Positions 7,991-17,629 of a stretch of 64,000 nt of DNA are shown here, one piece after another. The DNA comes from Flavobacteriaceae bacterium (GTDB lineage: Bacteria; Bacteroidota; Bacteroidia; Flavobacteriales; Flavobacteriaceae). Position 1 is the first letter of the stretch. Each line of letters starts with the position of its first letter. Both the position numbers and the translations under genes were made by a program. The notes beneath the pieces were generated by a model, which worked only from the letters and a program-made list of their open reading frames with translations, ran no database searches and was not told the origin of the DNA. The DNA is taken from assembly GCA_029938265.1 (NCBI GenBank), contig JAOZVI010000001.1:1-64000 (forward strand). Reading direction: 5' to 3'.

Positions 7991-10345
7991 TTATTTTTTC
8001 GGTTCTAAGATCAATTTATCTTTTGATCTTTCGATCTCTTCTTTATTTAACATCATTTTATAGAAACCACCCTCTAAATATTTTTGCGCCTGATTTTTGT
8101 AATGTTTGCTAAATACATTGCCCGATTGACCGGTGGGTAAGATTGCAATACTATTTTCAACATCGCTAAAATCAATGATTCTACGTGTAGAAGGGCCTGC
8201 ATTTACTTCATATTTTCCGATATTATTAATAGAAAAATTTTGGTTATTCAGTACTCCATTCCCACCATTTGTCTTGAAGGGACCAATATTAAAAATATTT
8301 TTTAATATTGGTACTTTATCAAAAGCATGTTTGTGAGTTACTGAAACTGCTTTATCCCATGTCCATTGTTGAATATCTTCTCCAAATTGTTTTTCCAATG
8401 CAGTAATTGTTTCATGAAATGATTTTGTGAAAATTTCATCTCTGTTTTCTTTAATGTCTTTTGTTGTGATATCATTCCACCAAACAGATTTTCTCATTAG
8501 AATTTGTTTGGCAATTTGGCGATGGTATAATTTTGTTCCTAAAAATTGTTGAAACCCTTCCTCTCCCATCTCATCGGCAAAAGTATTCTCAATGAAACGA
8601 TATATAAATTTAGTATAGATTGTTGGTGCTGTCAAACTTGTTTTATAATCCCCTTCCCAATTATTTAAAATATTTATTGCTATTTTTTCGTTCTCAGAGA
8701 GATTCGCTTTTGAAAGATTTTCAATAACAACAGAAACCAGATCCGAAACAACTGCAGACTTATCATCAATAATCATTTTTTTAACATCCTCTTTGTCAAA
8801 ATCATCTTTTGGCTGTAAGATATTTACAATTCTTTTTGCTCTATTTTCAGGTACATAATAGCCGGGATAATACACACCTTGAATAGCATCAGGCTGATTA
8901 TTTGCTGAATACACATAACCCCAAGGTGGGTTTATCGCTTGTGGATTGTTCTTAAAGTCAATATAATTAATTTGATCATCAATACCGTTTCCTCCATCAA
9001 GAATAAATTTAGTATTTAAATCAGTATCTCGGGTATAAAGTTTTGCTGAAGCAAACCATGCAATATTATTTTTTGAATCTCCATACATTATATTTAAACC
9101 GGGTGCGATGATCTTAGATGCTCCTTTTTTAAATTCATTTAAAGAATTAGCATGAGATATTTGATAAGATGCATACAGAATTTCATTTTTTAATTCGGGA
9201 TTTGTATAGATCCAATCCATAGCAATATTCTTTTCTTCACCTATCATATCAATAAAATCATTCATGATGGGTCCGTGTTTTCCTACCTTTACTTCAAAAA
9301 CAACATCTTCACCATCTTTAACTTTAATTGTTTCTCTTCGTTTTTGGTATTCTGCTTTATCGGGTTCTTCATAAAAATCAACATCATCATTTGCTAACAT
9401 GGTCAAACCATAAGCATAATTTCTATTGTGACCTAATAATGGAAAAGGTGTCAATCCCAGATTAAATCCATAAATTTCAAAATCAGGGGTTACAATATGC
9501 GATTGAAACCAAACAGCAGGTTGTGCAAAACCAATATGTGGATCATTTGCGAAAATTACCTTATTGTTTTTAGTTTTTTTAGCCCCAATAACCCAACTAT
9601 TACTTCCAATAAATGGCGGTATTTTCGTGTTTTGAAAAATATCATTAGCGGAAGCAGAAATTGAACTTGCAATATCGTTCTTACTTTTTTGATTATAATT
9701 TTCAATCAAAGTAGCTTTAGGATTTGTCTTTATATCTAAATCTGCTAAATAAGTTGCACCCAATTTATCTTTAATATTTGTTAATAACGGATCTGTTTTA
9801 TGCGCCATTGCGAAACTAAAGCCCATATAACCAAATACATTATAAATATCATTAAGGGTATAATTTTCTTTGTCTATCCCTATTAATCTAAACTCTATGG
9901 GAGTTGTTCCTTCTTCAATAAACTGATTGATTCCATTTAGATAAGCCATTGAAAGTTTATAATATTGACTTGTGGTATCTAATTCATTTATTGCATTTTT
10001 AGATGCTGTCTCAATACCTAAACCTCTAAAAAATTTATCTGTTTTAATCAGTTCTTTTCCAAATAACTCTGACAGTCTTCCCGGAGCAATTCTTCTCAAT
10101 AATTCCATTTGCCACAATCTGTCCTGGGCATGTACATAGCCCAATGCCACATATGCATCATTTTTATTTTGAGCATAAATATGGGGTACACCAATGTCAT
10201 CATAATAAACTGTTACTTTATCTTCTAAATTGTTTAATTGAAGTTTTCCACTATAAACAGGCTTATTTCTTTGTATAAAAAACCAACTTCCAATAGCTAA
10301 TAATAAAATAATTACTAAAAGTATCTTAAGAATTCTTTTGATCAT
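7991..10345 (-). CDS. Penicillin acylase family Ntn-hydrolase
   Basis: A 784-residue precursor of the penicillin/acyl-homoserine-lactone acylase family, which hydrolyses amide bonds of acylated small molecules in the periplasm or at the cell surface. A hydrophobic N-terminal segment (about 5-24) acts as signal or anchor. The alpha chain covers about 30-245. The autocleavage site lies in GSNSW, with Ser248 expected to become the N-terminal nucleophile of the beta chain. The family pattern FANDPHIG follows near 265-272. It has its own promoter-like box (10363-10370) and stands alone between the intergenic stretch and the act operon. The natural substrate is unknown. Confidence 0.9.
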   Translation of the reverse strand: MIKRILKILLVIILLLAIGSWFFIQRNKPVYSGKLQLNNLEDKVTVYYDDIGVPHIYAQNKNDAYVALGYVHAQDRLWQMELLRRIAPGRLSELFGKELIKTDKFFRGLGIETASKNAINELDTTSQYYKLSMAYLNGINQFIEEGTTPIEFRLIGIDKENYTLNDIYNVFGYMGFSFAMAHKTDPLLTNIKDKLGATYLADLDIKTNPKATLIENYNQKSKNDIASSISASANDIFQNTKIPPFIGSNSWVIGAKKTKNNKVIFANDPHIGFAQPAVWFQSHIVTPDFEIYGFNLGLTPFPLLGHNRNYAYGLTMLANDDVDFYEEPDKAEYQKRRETIKVKDGEDVVFEVKVGKHGPIMNDFIDMIGEEKNIAMDWIYTNPELKNEILYASYQISHANSLNEFKKGASKIIAPGLNIMYGDSKNNIAWFASAKLYTRDTDLNTKFILDGGNGIDDQINYIDFKNNPQAINPPWGYVYSANNQPDAIQGVYYPGYYVPENRAKRIVNILQPKDDFDKEDVKKMIIDDKSAVVSDLVSVVIENLSKANLSENEKIAINILNNWEGDYKTSLTAPTIYTKFIYRFIENTFADEMGEEGFQQFLGTKLYHRQIAKQILMRKSVWWNDITTKDIKENRDEIFTKSFHETITALEKQFGEDIQQWTWDKAVSVTHKHAFDKVPILKNIFNIGPFKTNGGNGVLNNQNFSINNIGKYEVNAGPSTRRIIDFSDVENSIAILPTGQSGNVFSKHYKNQAQKYLEGGFYKMMLNKEEIERSKDKLILEPKK

Positions 10346-10362
10346 AAATATTGAATTTTATC

Positions 10363-10370
10363 CAAATATA
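10363..10370 (-). promoter_or_regulatory. -7 promoter box for the acylase gene
   Basis: On the minus strand this reads TATATTTG, a perfect match to the Bacteroidota -7 consensus TAnnTTTG, 18 nt upstream of the acylase start codon. I found no clear -33 TTTG at ideal spacing. Confidence 0.5.
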
Positions 10371-10497
10371 GATTAAATAAAAAAAACCTCAATAAGATCG
10401 AGGTCAAAAAGTTGATTTTTTAGTTAGTAGTAGAATAATTATGTAACAAATATAACAAAAAATATTCTCTTCTAACTTATTTTTTGTTTTTTACCAT

Positions 10498-10532
10498 AAA
10501 AAAATCACTAAAAAATTTAGTGATTTTTTTTT
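10498..10532 (-). terminator. Terminator of the act operon
   Basis: A perfect 11-bp inverted repeat (AAATCACTAAA at 10502-10512, TTTAGTGATTT at 10516-10526) with a 3-nt loop sits 31 nt beyond the actF stop. The A-run before it becomes a T-run on the minus strand. The T-run on the other side means it could also work on the plus strand. Confidence 0.8.
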
Positions 10533-10562
10533 AAATATTGTAAATTCAAATAAGATCTGTAT

Positions 10563-11879
10563 TTAATAGTGATATATTTCACTTTCTTTCATAAACGGAT
10601 TTCCTTTTGCATGTAAAGGTGCTTTTGTTAAAGCTGTAAAAACTACAAAAATGAAAAGTCCGAGGAAAAATGCAAGTGAAGCAATTTCAGGAATTCCAAA
10701 ACTCCAATGATTTCCAACTGTAGCAGGAGATATTAATTGAAATATATCCATATAATGACCTATTAAAATAAGCATTCCTGCAGTTAAAACAAACCAAGGA
10801 GTACGTTTAAAATCACTATCCATCAAAATCAAAAATGGGAAAACAAAGTTTATTACGATCATCCCAATAAAAATTGGTTGATAAGAACCTAATAATCTAG
10901 GCATGAAATAAGCCGTTTCTTCGGGAATATTAGCATACCATTGCAACATAAATTGATCAAAGAAAAAATATGCCCAAAAAATGCTAAAACCAAACATATA
11001 TTTTGCAAGATCATGTATGTGACTATCATTTACAAATGGTATAAATCCTTTATGTTTCAAATAAATTGTAACCATTGCAATTACTGTAATTCCTGATACG
11101 ATCATACTAGAAAATACATAGAAAGAATATAATTGACTGTACCAGTGAGGATCTAATGACATTAACCAATCAAATGACATAAATAGTTCAAAAATTGCAA
11201 AGATTACAATAAAGATTATCGCAAAATTGAAATTTTTCTTATAAATAGAAATATCATTGGATGTATCTAAAGCAATTGAATTTTTACGCAATATCCATCT
11301 GAAAATATTATAAGCAAATAAATAGATAAAACCCCTTATCATCCATCCTGACGTATTTAACCACCAACTTTTACCATCAATTATAGCATCATAGTTTTCA
11401 CTTGTTGGGTCAAAAGTACCATCAGCCATCCAAGCATACATATGATTAAAATGCATTCCTGAAGCTAAAATAAAGATAAAAAGTAAAATTGAACCCGGTA
11501 AAATATAAGCTGTTATTGCTTCCATCACTCTAAAAAGTACAATAGACCATCCTGCCTGCGCTGCCCATTGAATAGCATAAAAAACCAAAACAAGTACTGC
11601 TATCATCAAAAAGAAAAAAGCAGGTATAAAGAAAGCTGTCCACGGTCTGTTTTGTGCCTGATGTAAAGCGTGTTCTAAATGACTTTGCTCTTCTTCAGCA
11701 CTTATTTGGGCAGTAGCCTCATGAGTATCAGTTTCATGTGCTTCATCAGCATGATGCAACATTTCTTTAACGTCATCAGTTGTTTTTGGTGCAGTAAAAA
11801 AACCGTATCCCATACCTAAAGCACCCAATATTATTAATACTAAAGAAAACGTTTTTAATTTGCTTGAAAATGTATACAT
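10563..11879 (-). CDS. actF: Alternative Complex III subunit ActF (membrane quinol oxidoreductase subunit)
   Basis: A 438-residue polytopic membrane protein with about ten hydrophobic helices, matching the NrfD-like ActF subunit of Alternative Complex III (quinol:cytochrome c oxidoreductase). A His/Glu-rich, probably disordered insert lies at about 38-80 between the first two helices. The motif FELFMSFDWLMSLDPHWYS (about 226-244) is typical of ActF. With ActC it forms the membrane arm that binds menaquinol. It is the last gene of the operon, followed by a strong terminator. No cytochrome oxidase gene follows, although coxBA often do in related genomes. Confidence 0.92.
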   Translation of the reverse strand: MYTFSSKLKTFSLVLIILGALGMGYGFFTAPKTTDDVKEMLHHADEAHETDTHEATAQISAEEEQSHLEHALHQAQNRPWTAFFIPAFFFLMIAVLVLVFYAIQWAAQAGWSIVLFRVMEAITAYILPGSILLFIFILASGMHFNHMYAWMADGTFDPTSENYDAIIDGKSWWLNTSGWMIRGFIYLFAYNIFRWILRKNSIALDTSNDISIYKKNFNFAIIFIVIFAIFELFMSFDWLMSLDPHWYSQLYSFYVFSSMIVSGITVIAMVTIYLKHKGFIPFVNDSHIHDLAKYMFGFSIFWAYFFFDQFMLQWYANIPEETAYFMPRLLGSYQPIFIGMIVINFVFPFLILMDSDFKRTPWFVLTAGMLILIGHYMDIFQLISPATVGNHWSFGIPEIASLAFFLGLFIFVVFTALTKAPLHAKGNPFMKESEIYHY

Positions 11880-11918
11880 TTTTCTAGATATTTTACTTTT
11901 GTTTAATTTTTATAATCC

Positions 11919-12479
11919 TTATTTCAACAATTCAGCTCTTAAACTTTCAACATACTGCACAACTTGCCAACGTTCATTGTTAGTCAATTGAGAAGCATGT
12001 GATCCCATCATATTTCTACCATGCATAATTACATGATAAATACTGCCTTGTGTTATTTCTCTATCTTTATAATTAGGTACTCCTAAAAATGTTTCATTAA
12101 TCATTAATATACCTTGACCATCTCCTTTATCTCCATGGCAAATTGCACAAAATATTGTGTATAATTCTTTTCCTTTGAGTAAATTTTTATCCGTTAATTT
12201 AATTGGTGACATCATAGAATCTTTTGCCATTTGATAACCGGGTTCAGTATTTGGATATTCATAGGGCACAATACCTCTTGAAATTGTTCCCTCTACAGGG
12301 AGTTGTGCTGAAATACCATTTTTAAAAATAGGGTTTTTTGTATAGGTATCATAAGCAACGGCATCATACATATCTGTATCGCCCATATATTGTACTTTTC
12401 TATTTGTATTACTATCGTTGCACGAAGTAAAAACAATTACAAGTACTAAAAAGTAAGTTATTTTTATAAAATTCTTCAT
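11919..12479 (-). CDS. actE: Alternative Complex III subunit ActE (lipoprotein cytochrome c)
   Basis: A 186-residue monoheme cytochrome c. The N-terminus is a lipoprotein signal with lipobox FTSC (Cys20), so it is anchored on the periplasmic face. The haem motif is CAICH (C111, C114, H115) followed by GDKGDGQG, and the likely sixth ligand is a Met in HGRNMMGSH near 153-161. It is the electron exit side of the complex, passing electrons from ActB/ActA to soluble cytochrome c or an oxidase. It lies 39 nt before actF and 43 nt after actD. Confidence 0.93.
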   Translation of the reverse strand: MKNFIKITYFLVLVIVFTSCNDSNTNRKVQYMGDTDMYDAVAYDTYTKNPIFKNGISAQLPVEGTISRGIVPYEYPNTEPGYQMAKDSMMSPIKLTDKNLLKGKELYTIFCAICHGDKGDGQGILMINETFLGVPNYKDREITQGSIYHVIMHGRNMMGSHASQLTNNERWQVVQYVESLRAELLK

Positions 12480-12522
12480 CGCTTTTATATATTGCTGAGC
12501 AAATTTTTAAATTCTAATATTA

Positions 12523-13044
12523 TTATTTTTCAGTTACTTTTAATTCAATTGCTCCTGTTTGTTTTAAAAAGTCGGCCAATTGATCTTCATTACCATCCAT
12601 AGAAACTTCCATTACAAATTTATCATCAGTTGTTCTTGGATCAGGATTACTTGCTGTTTGAAATGGCCAGATCTTACTTCGCATATAAAAAGTAATTACC
12701 ATTAGGTGAGCGGCAAAGAAAACTGTCAGCTCAAACAATATTGGTACAAATGCAGGCATATTTTCAGCAAAACTAAAATTTGGTTTACCTCCAATATTTT
12801 GTGGCCAATCTACAATCATCATATAATTTAACATCCAAATAGCAAAGACAAACCCAATTACACCATAGATGAATGATGTGATGGCGATACGGGTTCCTTT
12901 TAATCCCATGGCTTTTTCAAGACCATGAACCGGAAATGGAGTATATACTTCCTCAATATGATGATTTGCTTCACGAGTTTGCCTTACAGCTTCTAAAAGC
13001 ACATCGTCATCATCATACATTGCTTGAATTACTTTATTACTCAT
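12523..13044 (-). CDS. actD: Alternative Complex III subunit ActD (DUF3341)
   Basis: A 173-residue membrane protein of the ActD/DUF3341 family. It has a soluble N-terminal part with VYTPFPVHGLEKAMG (about 34-48), the DUF3341 hallmark, two transmembrane helices (about 55-78 and 104-125), and a C-terminal soluble domain ending in a predicted ferredoxin-like fold (DDKFVMEVS to the end). ActD is a structural subunit next to ActC and ActF with no known cofactor. It lies within the act operon with short gaps on both sides. Confidence 0.92.
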   Translation of the reverse strand: MSNKVIQAMYDDDDVLLEAVRQTREANHHIEEVYTPFPVHGLEKAMGLKGTRIAITSFIYGVIGFVFAIWMLNYMMIVDWPQNIGGKPNFSFAENMPAFVPILFELTVFFAAHLMVITFYMRSKIWPFQTASNPDPRTTDDKFVMEVSMDGNEDQLADFLKQTGAIELKVTEK

Positions 13045-13083
13045 TTTAAATTATTTTATCAATTATAAAAATTGTTAATTTTT

Positions 13084-14472
13084 TTATTTATTATTTCTGG
13101 CTCGCTTATATCCATCTCCTGAAGCTTTCAATATTGATTTTACTTCTGCTTGTGCTACTACAGGAAATGTTCTTGCATATAATAAAAACAGTACAAAGAA
13201 AAAACCTATAGTTCCAATATAGATACCTATATCAACAAAAGTTGGTGAAAACTGTGCCCATGTAGAAGGTAAATGACCTCTACTTAAATTGATAACAATA
13301 ATATCAAATCTTTCAAACCACATACCAATATTGATTAATATTGCCATGATAAAGGACACTGTAAAATTTGTTCTTAATTTTTTAAACCACAACAATTGAG
13401 GAAAAATACCATTACAGAATATCAGTATCCAAAAAGCCCACCAGTACGGTCCGGTTGCGGCACCTACAGATAAGTAAGTAAAATCTTCATATGAACTTCC
13501 CGAATACCATCCAACAAAAAACTCTGACAAGTATGCAACCATAACGATACCTCCTGTTAACAAAATTACTTTGTTCATGTTTTCAATATGAAGTCTGGTA
13601 ATATAATCTTCAAGATTAGAAACCTTACGCATAATAATCAATAATGTTTGTACCATAGCAAAACCAGAAAATACAGCTCCAGCAACAAAATATGGAGGAT
13701 ATATTGTACTATGCCATCCAGGTATCACAGAAGTAGCAAAATCAAATGATACTATTGTATGAACTGAAAGTACTAAAGGTGTAGCTAAACCTGCCAACAC
13801 CAATGATACTTCTTCAAAGCGTTGCCAGTCTTTAGCAGTACCACTCCAACCAAAACTCAATAAACTATATATTTTCTTTTGAAATGGTTTTGTAGCTCTG
13901 TCTCTGATCATTGCAAAATCGGGTAATAAACCAGTGTACCAAAATACTAATGATACAGATAAATATGTAGAAATTGCAAATACATCCCATAATAATGGCG
14001 AATTAAAGTTTGTCCATAATGAACCAAATTGATTCGGAATTGGCATTACCCAATAAGCATTCCAAACTCGTCCCATATGAATTACAGGAAAAATAGCAGC
14101 TTGAATTACGGCAAATATTGTCATTGCTTCTGCAGAACGGTTGATACCCATTCTCCATTTTTGACGGAATAATAATAATACTGCAGATATTAATGTACCC
14201 GCATGACCAATACCTACCCACCAAACAAAATTGGTAATATCCCAGGCCCAGTTAATTTTATTGTTTAAACCCCAAACACCTATACCTGTTCCAATGGTAT
14301 ATGCTATTGCTCCTATTCCCCATAGAAGAGCAAAAGAGGCAATACTAAAAACAACCCACCACCAAGTGTTGGCTTTTCCTTCGATAGGCGCAGCTATATC
14401 ATTTGAAATATCATGATAAGTTTTATCTCCTAAAATTATCGGTTCTCTAATTGGTGCTTCGTAATGAGACAT
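13084..14472 (-). CDS. actC: Alternative Complex III subunit ActC (NrfD-like)
   Basis: A 462-residue NrfD/PsrC-family integral membrane protein with about ten helices. The family start MSHYEAPIREPIILGDKTY precedes the first helix at about 37-60. Features such as NFVWWVGIGHAGTLISA (about 82-98), HMGRVWNAYW and SFDFATSVIPGWH are typical of ActC and include residues near the quinol site. It is the main menaquinol-binding membrane subunit. The gene sits between actB and actD in the normal ACIII order. Confidence 0.94.
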   Translation of the reverse strand: MSHYEAPIREPIILGDKTYHDISNDIAAPIEGKANTWWWVVFSIASFALLWGIGAIAYTIGTGIGVWGLNNKINWAWDITNFVWWVGIGHAGTLISAVLLLFRQKWRMGINRSAEAMTIFAVIQAAIFPVIHMGRVWNAYWVMPIPNQFGSLWTNFNSPLLWDVFAISTYLSVSLVFWYTGLLPDFAMIRDRATKPFQKKIYSLLSFGWSGTAKDWQRFEEVSLVLAGLATPLVLSVHTIVSFDFATSVIPGWHSTIYPPYFVAGAVFSGFAMVQTLLIIMRKVSNLEDYITRLHIENMNKVILLTGGIVMVAYLSEFFVGWYSGSSYEDFTYLSVGAATGPYWWAFWILIFCNGIFPQLLWFKKLRTNFTVSFIMAILINIGMWFERFDIIVINLSRGHLPSTWAQFSPTFVDIGIYIGTIGFFFVLFLLYARTFPVVAQAEVKSILKASGDGYKRARNNK

Positions 14473-14526
14473 AATTTTATATAAAATTTATTAATTGTTC
14501 TTTATTTTAAAATCGCTAAATATTAA

Positions 14527-17500
14527 TTAAGCTTCTTTTGTGTTCTTTACTTTTAATTGGTAAAAAACATTTGGTTTTGTTCCCACAAAATCCAATAATT
14601 TAAAACTTCTATCGTCTTTCTCTAATTGGGCAACTTTACTAATTTTATCATTTACATCTCCAAATACTATCGCATCAGTAGGACAAGCATTTGAGCAAGC
14701 TGTTTGGAATTCTCCATCAGCTACAGGTCTTCCTTCTTTTTTAGCATTCAATATGGTTAATTGTGTCATTTGAATACACATAGAGCATTTTTCCATCACA
14801 CCACGAGATCTTACAACAACATCTGGATTCAATACCATCCTTCCTAGATCATTGTTCATGTTAAAATCAAACTCATTATTATCAAAATATTTAAACCAGT
14901 TAAATCTTCTAACTCTATAAGGACAGTTATTAGCACAATAACGAGTACCTACACAACGATTGTAAGCCATTTGATTTTGACCTTGAAGTCCATGAGATGT
15001 AGCTGCAACCGGACAAACAGTTTCACAAGGAGCGTGATTACAATGCTGACACATAACTGGTTGGAACGATACTTCAGGAGCATCTGAAGGTTGAATTTGT
15101 GCATTAAAAAAATCTCCAGTACCAAAAATACCTTCCTCTTTACCTTTTTCAACAGTCATATCACTTGAGTAATAACGATCAATCCGCATCCAGTGCATGT
15201 CTCTACTAACTCTTATTTCATGTTTTCCAACTACAGGTACATTATTTTCTGCATGACAGGCAATGACACAAGCTGCACAACCAGTACATGTTGCTAAATC
15301 AATTGATAGATTAAATCTTGTACCTAAATCATCAAATTTTTCCCATAGATCAACCTTATCCTGGGTTACTTCTTGATGATCTAACGAAAATTTAGGTGGC
15401 GAATTCCATTCATCTTTAGGTTTAGAAACAAAATCAGCTAAAGTTGTTTCTTTAGTGATCTCACCCTCTCTACCCATTATCGTGTGTTGTAATTGAACAC
15501 AGGCAAATTCGTGTTCGCCTGAAACTTTTTCTATGCTTGCATTATGGAATATACCTTTTGCAAATGGAAAAGCATTAACACCAATACTCATTTCTTCTTG
15601 TAATCCTTTTTCTCCATATCCTAAAGCCAAAGCTATAGAACCCGGAGCCTGACCTGGCTGAATATAAACAGGTACTTTTTCAATAGTAACACCATTAGCA
15701 GTAATATTTACCATATCACCATTCAACGCTCCATTATCAACTGTTCGGTTTTCCAATCCCAATCTTTCTGCATCAATTCTGGAAACTAACAAATAATTAT
15801 CCCAAGTGGTTCTTGTAATTGGATCAGGCAATTCTTGTAACCAAGGATTATTGGCCTGTTGACCATCTCCAATTCCTGCTTTTGTATAGACAGTCAATTC
15901 AAGATCACTTCCTTTTATTTTTGAAAGCGCAGAACCTGCTGCACTAATATCTACATCATTAACTAAATTTTCTTCATTAGCTACGGATACTGAAAAAGTA
16001 CCATCGTGTAGTGCTTGATTCCAGGATTTACCTCCTAAAATGTTGTTATTCCAATTCCCTTTTAGATAATCATAATACGTTTCATTACTACCCAACCATT
16101 TTAATAAAGTTTCCTGAAACTGACGTGTATCAAATAATTTATGAATGGTTGGTTGTGTTAAACTATATTGACCTTTTTTGATCAATACATCATTCCATGT
16201 TTCTAAATAATGTGGTATTGCTGCAACATATTGAGAAGCGTTTGTCGTTTCATTGTCACTCATTGCAAAACTTACACTAAGCTTTGTTTTTTTTAACGCT
16301 TCAGTAAATTCTTTTGCATTTGGTAATGTATATGCAGGATTAGTATTGTGCGTAATTATAGCACCAATTTTTCCTGCTTTCATATCAGCTGTCAACTGTG
16401 TAACTTTAGCATCATCTCCATGGCGAATATTTCTTGTATTCACCACATCAATAACACTACTTTGTATTGCTTTGTTGATTTGTAAAGCTAATAATTGTGC
16501 ATTTTTATCTTGAATTCCTGTAACAACAACAGCATTTCCTTCAGCAGCTTTAATTTGTTTTGCAATATCTTGAATAGCGGTATTAAGTGGTGACATTTCG
16601 CGAGTTGCAACACCACTAACAATTGCCTGATATAATTTTATTAATGCATTTACTTGTTGAGAAGGTTTGATCATCACTCTTTTATCGGCATTCGCTCCCG
16701 TTAAAGACATATTCGATTCAAATTGAATATGCTGTGACATTTTTCCATTTTTAGGAATTCTACCTTTTGCATATCCGGTAGAAAAACCTCCACCTTGCCA
16801 ATCTCCTAAGAAATCTGCCCCAACTGAAACAATTACTTCAGCTTTAGAAAAATCGTAATCAGGTAAAGATCTTTTACCATACATTTCTTTCATGGCATCT
16901 AAAGCAGCACTTTCTGATATTGCATCATAAACAACATGCGCAACATTACTATATTGTTCTGAAAATTTCTTTACCAGACTACTTGTTGAAGGACTGGCAC
17001 AAGTTCCGGTTAAAAAAACTATTTTTTCTCCATTTCCTTTTAATTCATTTAATTTAGCAAGTACTTCTGTGTCAAATTTATTCCAGGTAATTGCTTCACC
17101 TTTGGCTTTAGGGCCTTTTAAACGATTGTTATCATATAGCGACAAAACTGATGCCTGTACTCTAGCATTTGTACTGCCAAATGATGATTCTTTATTAGGT
17201 TCAATCTTAATAGGGCGACCTTCTCTAACTTTTATCAAAACATTTGCAAAGTCAATACCATCAGCAATAGTAGTTGCAAAATACTCCGCTACTCCGGGTG
17301 TTATATCATCCGGTTTAATTACATAAGGAATTGATTTAATTACCGGACCCTCACATGCAGCTAATGATGCTACTGCAGTAGAAAAACCAACATACTTTAA
17401 AAAGTCTCTTCTACTTGTAGAACTTGAATCTAATGTGTCTTTATCTCCCAAAAATTGATCAGCAGGGATTTCTTCTACAAATTCTTTTTGTTTTAGCTTT

Positions 17501-17565
17501 TCAACAATAGAGCTGTTTTCTTTAAGCTCTTCAACACTTTTCCAGTATTTCTTGTTTGATGCCAT
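14527..17565 (-). CDS. actB: Alternative Complex III subunit ActB (molybdopterin-like plus ferredoxin domains)
   Basis: I place the start at ATG 17565 (MASNKKYWKS), giving 1012 residues. An upstream ATG at 17649 would overlap actA and add 28 residues unlike the family. A Tat-type signal SRRDFLK (51-57) is followed by a lipobox ending at Cys71. The large N-terminal part is a molybdopterin-oxidoreductase-like domain that in ACIII has no Mo cofactor. The C-terminal quarter has four cysteine clusters of an FdhB/NrfC-type ferredoxin: CTGCAACVIAC, CQHCNHAPCETVC, CVGTRYCANNC and CSMC...CSNAC. It carries electrons between ActC and the haem subunits. Confidence 0.94.
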   Translation of the reverse strand: MASNKKYWKSVEELKENSSIVEKLKQKEFVEEIPADQFLGDKDTLDSSSTSRRDFLKYVGFSTAVASLAACEGPVIKSIPYVIKPDDITPGVAEYFATTIADGIDFANVLIKVREGRPIKIEPNKESSFGSTNARVQASVLSLYDNNRLKGPKAKGEAITWNKFDTEVLAKLNELKGNGEKIVFLTGTCASPSTSSLVKKFSEQYSNVAHVVYDAISESAALDAMKEMYGKRSLPDYDFSKAEVIVSVGADFLGDWQGGGFSTGYAKGRIPKNGKMSQHIQFESNMSLTGANADKRVMIKPSQQVNALIKLYQAIVSGVATREMSPLNTAIQDIAKQIKAAEGNAVVVTGIQDKNAQLLALQINKAIQSSVIDVVNTRNIRHGDDAKVTQLTADMKAGKIGAIITHNTNPAYTLPNAKEFTEALKKTKLSVSFAMSDNETTNASQYVAAIPHYLETWNDVLIKKGQYSLTQPTIHKLFDTRQFQETLLKWLGSNETYYDYLKGNWNNNILGGKSWNQALHDGTFSVSVANEENLVNDVDISAAGSALSKIKGSDLELTVYTKAGIGDGQQANNPWLQELPDPITRTTWDNYLLVSRIDAERLGLENRTVDNGALNGDMVNITANGVTIEKVPVYIQPGQAPGSIALALGYGEKGLQEEMSIGVNAFPFAKGIFHNASIEKVSGEHEFACVQLQHTIMGREGEITKETTLADFVSKPKDEWNSPPKFSLDHQEVTQDKVDLWEKFDDLGTRFNLSIDLATCTGCAACVIACHAENNVPVVGKHEIRVSRDMHWMRIDRYYSSDMTVEKGKEEGIFGTGDFFNAQIQPSDAPEVSFQPVMCQHCNHAPCETVCPVAATSHGLQGQNQMAYNRCVGTRYCANNCPYRVRRFNWFKYFDNNEFDFNMNNDLGRMVLNPDVVVRSRGVMEKCSMCIQMTQLTILNAKKEGRPVADGEFQTACSNACPTDAIVFGDVNDKISKVAQLEKDDRSFKLLDFVGTKPNVFYQLKVKNTKEA

Positions 17566-17629
17566 ATTTATTGTTTGTTTTATTTTATATTGGATTAACA
17601 TCCAATTTATATTCTTTTTATCTAACTTC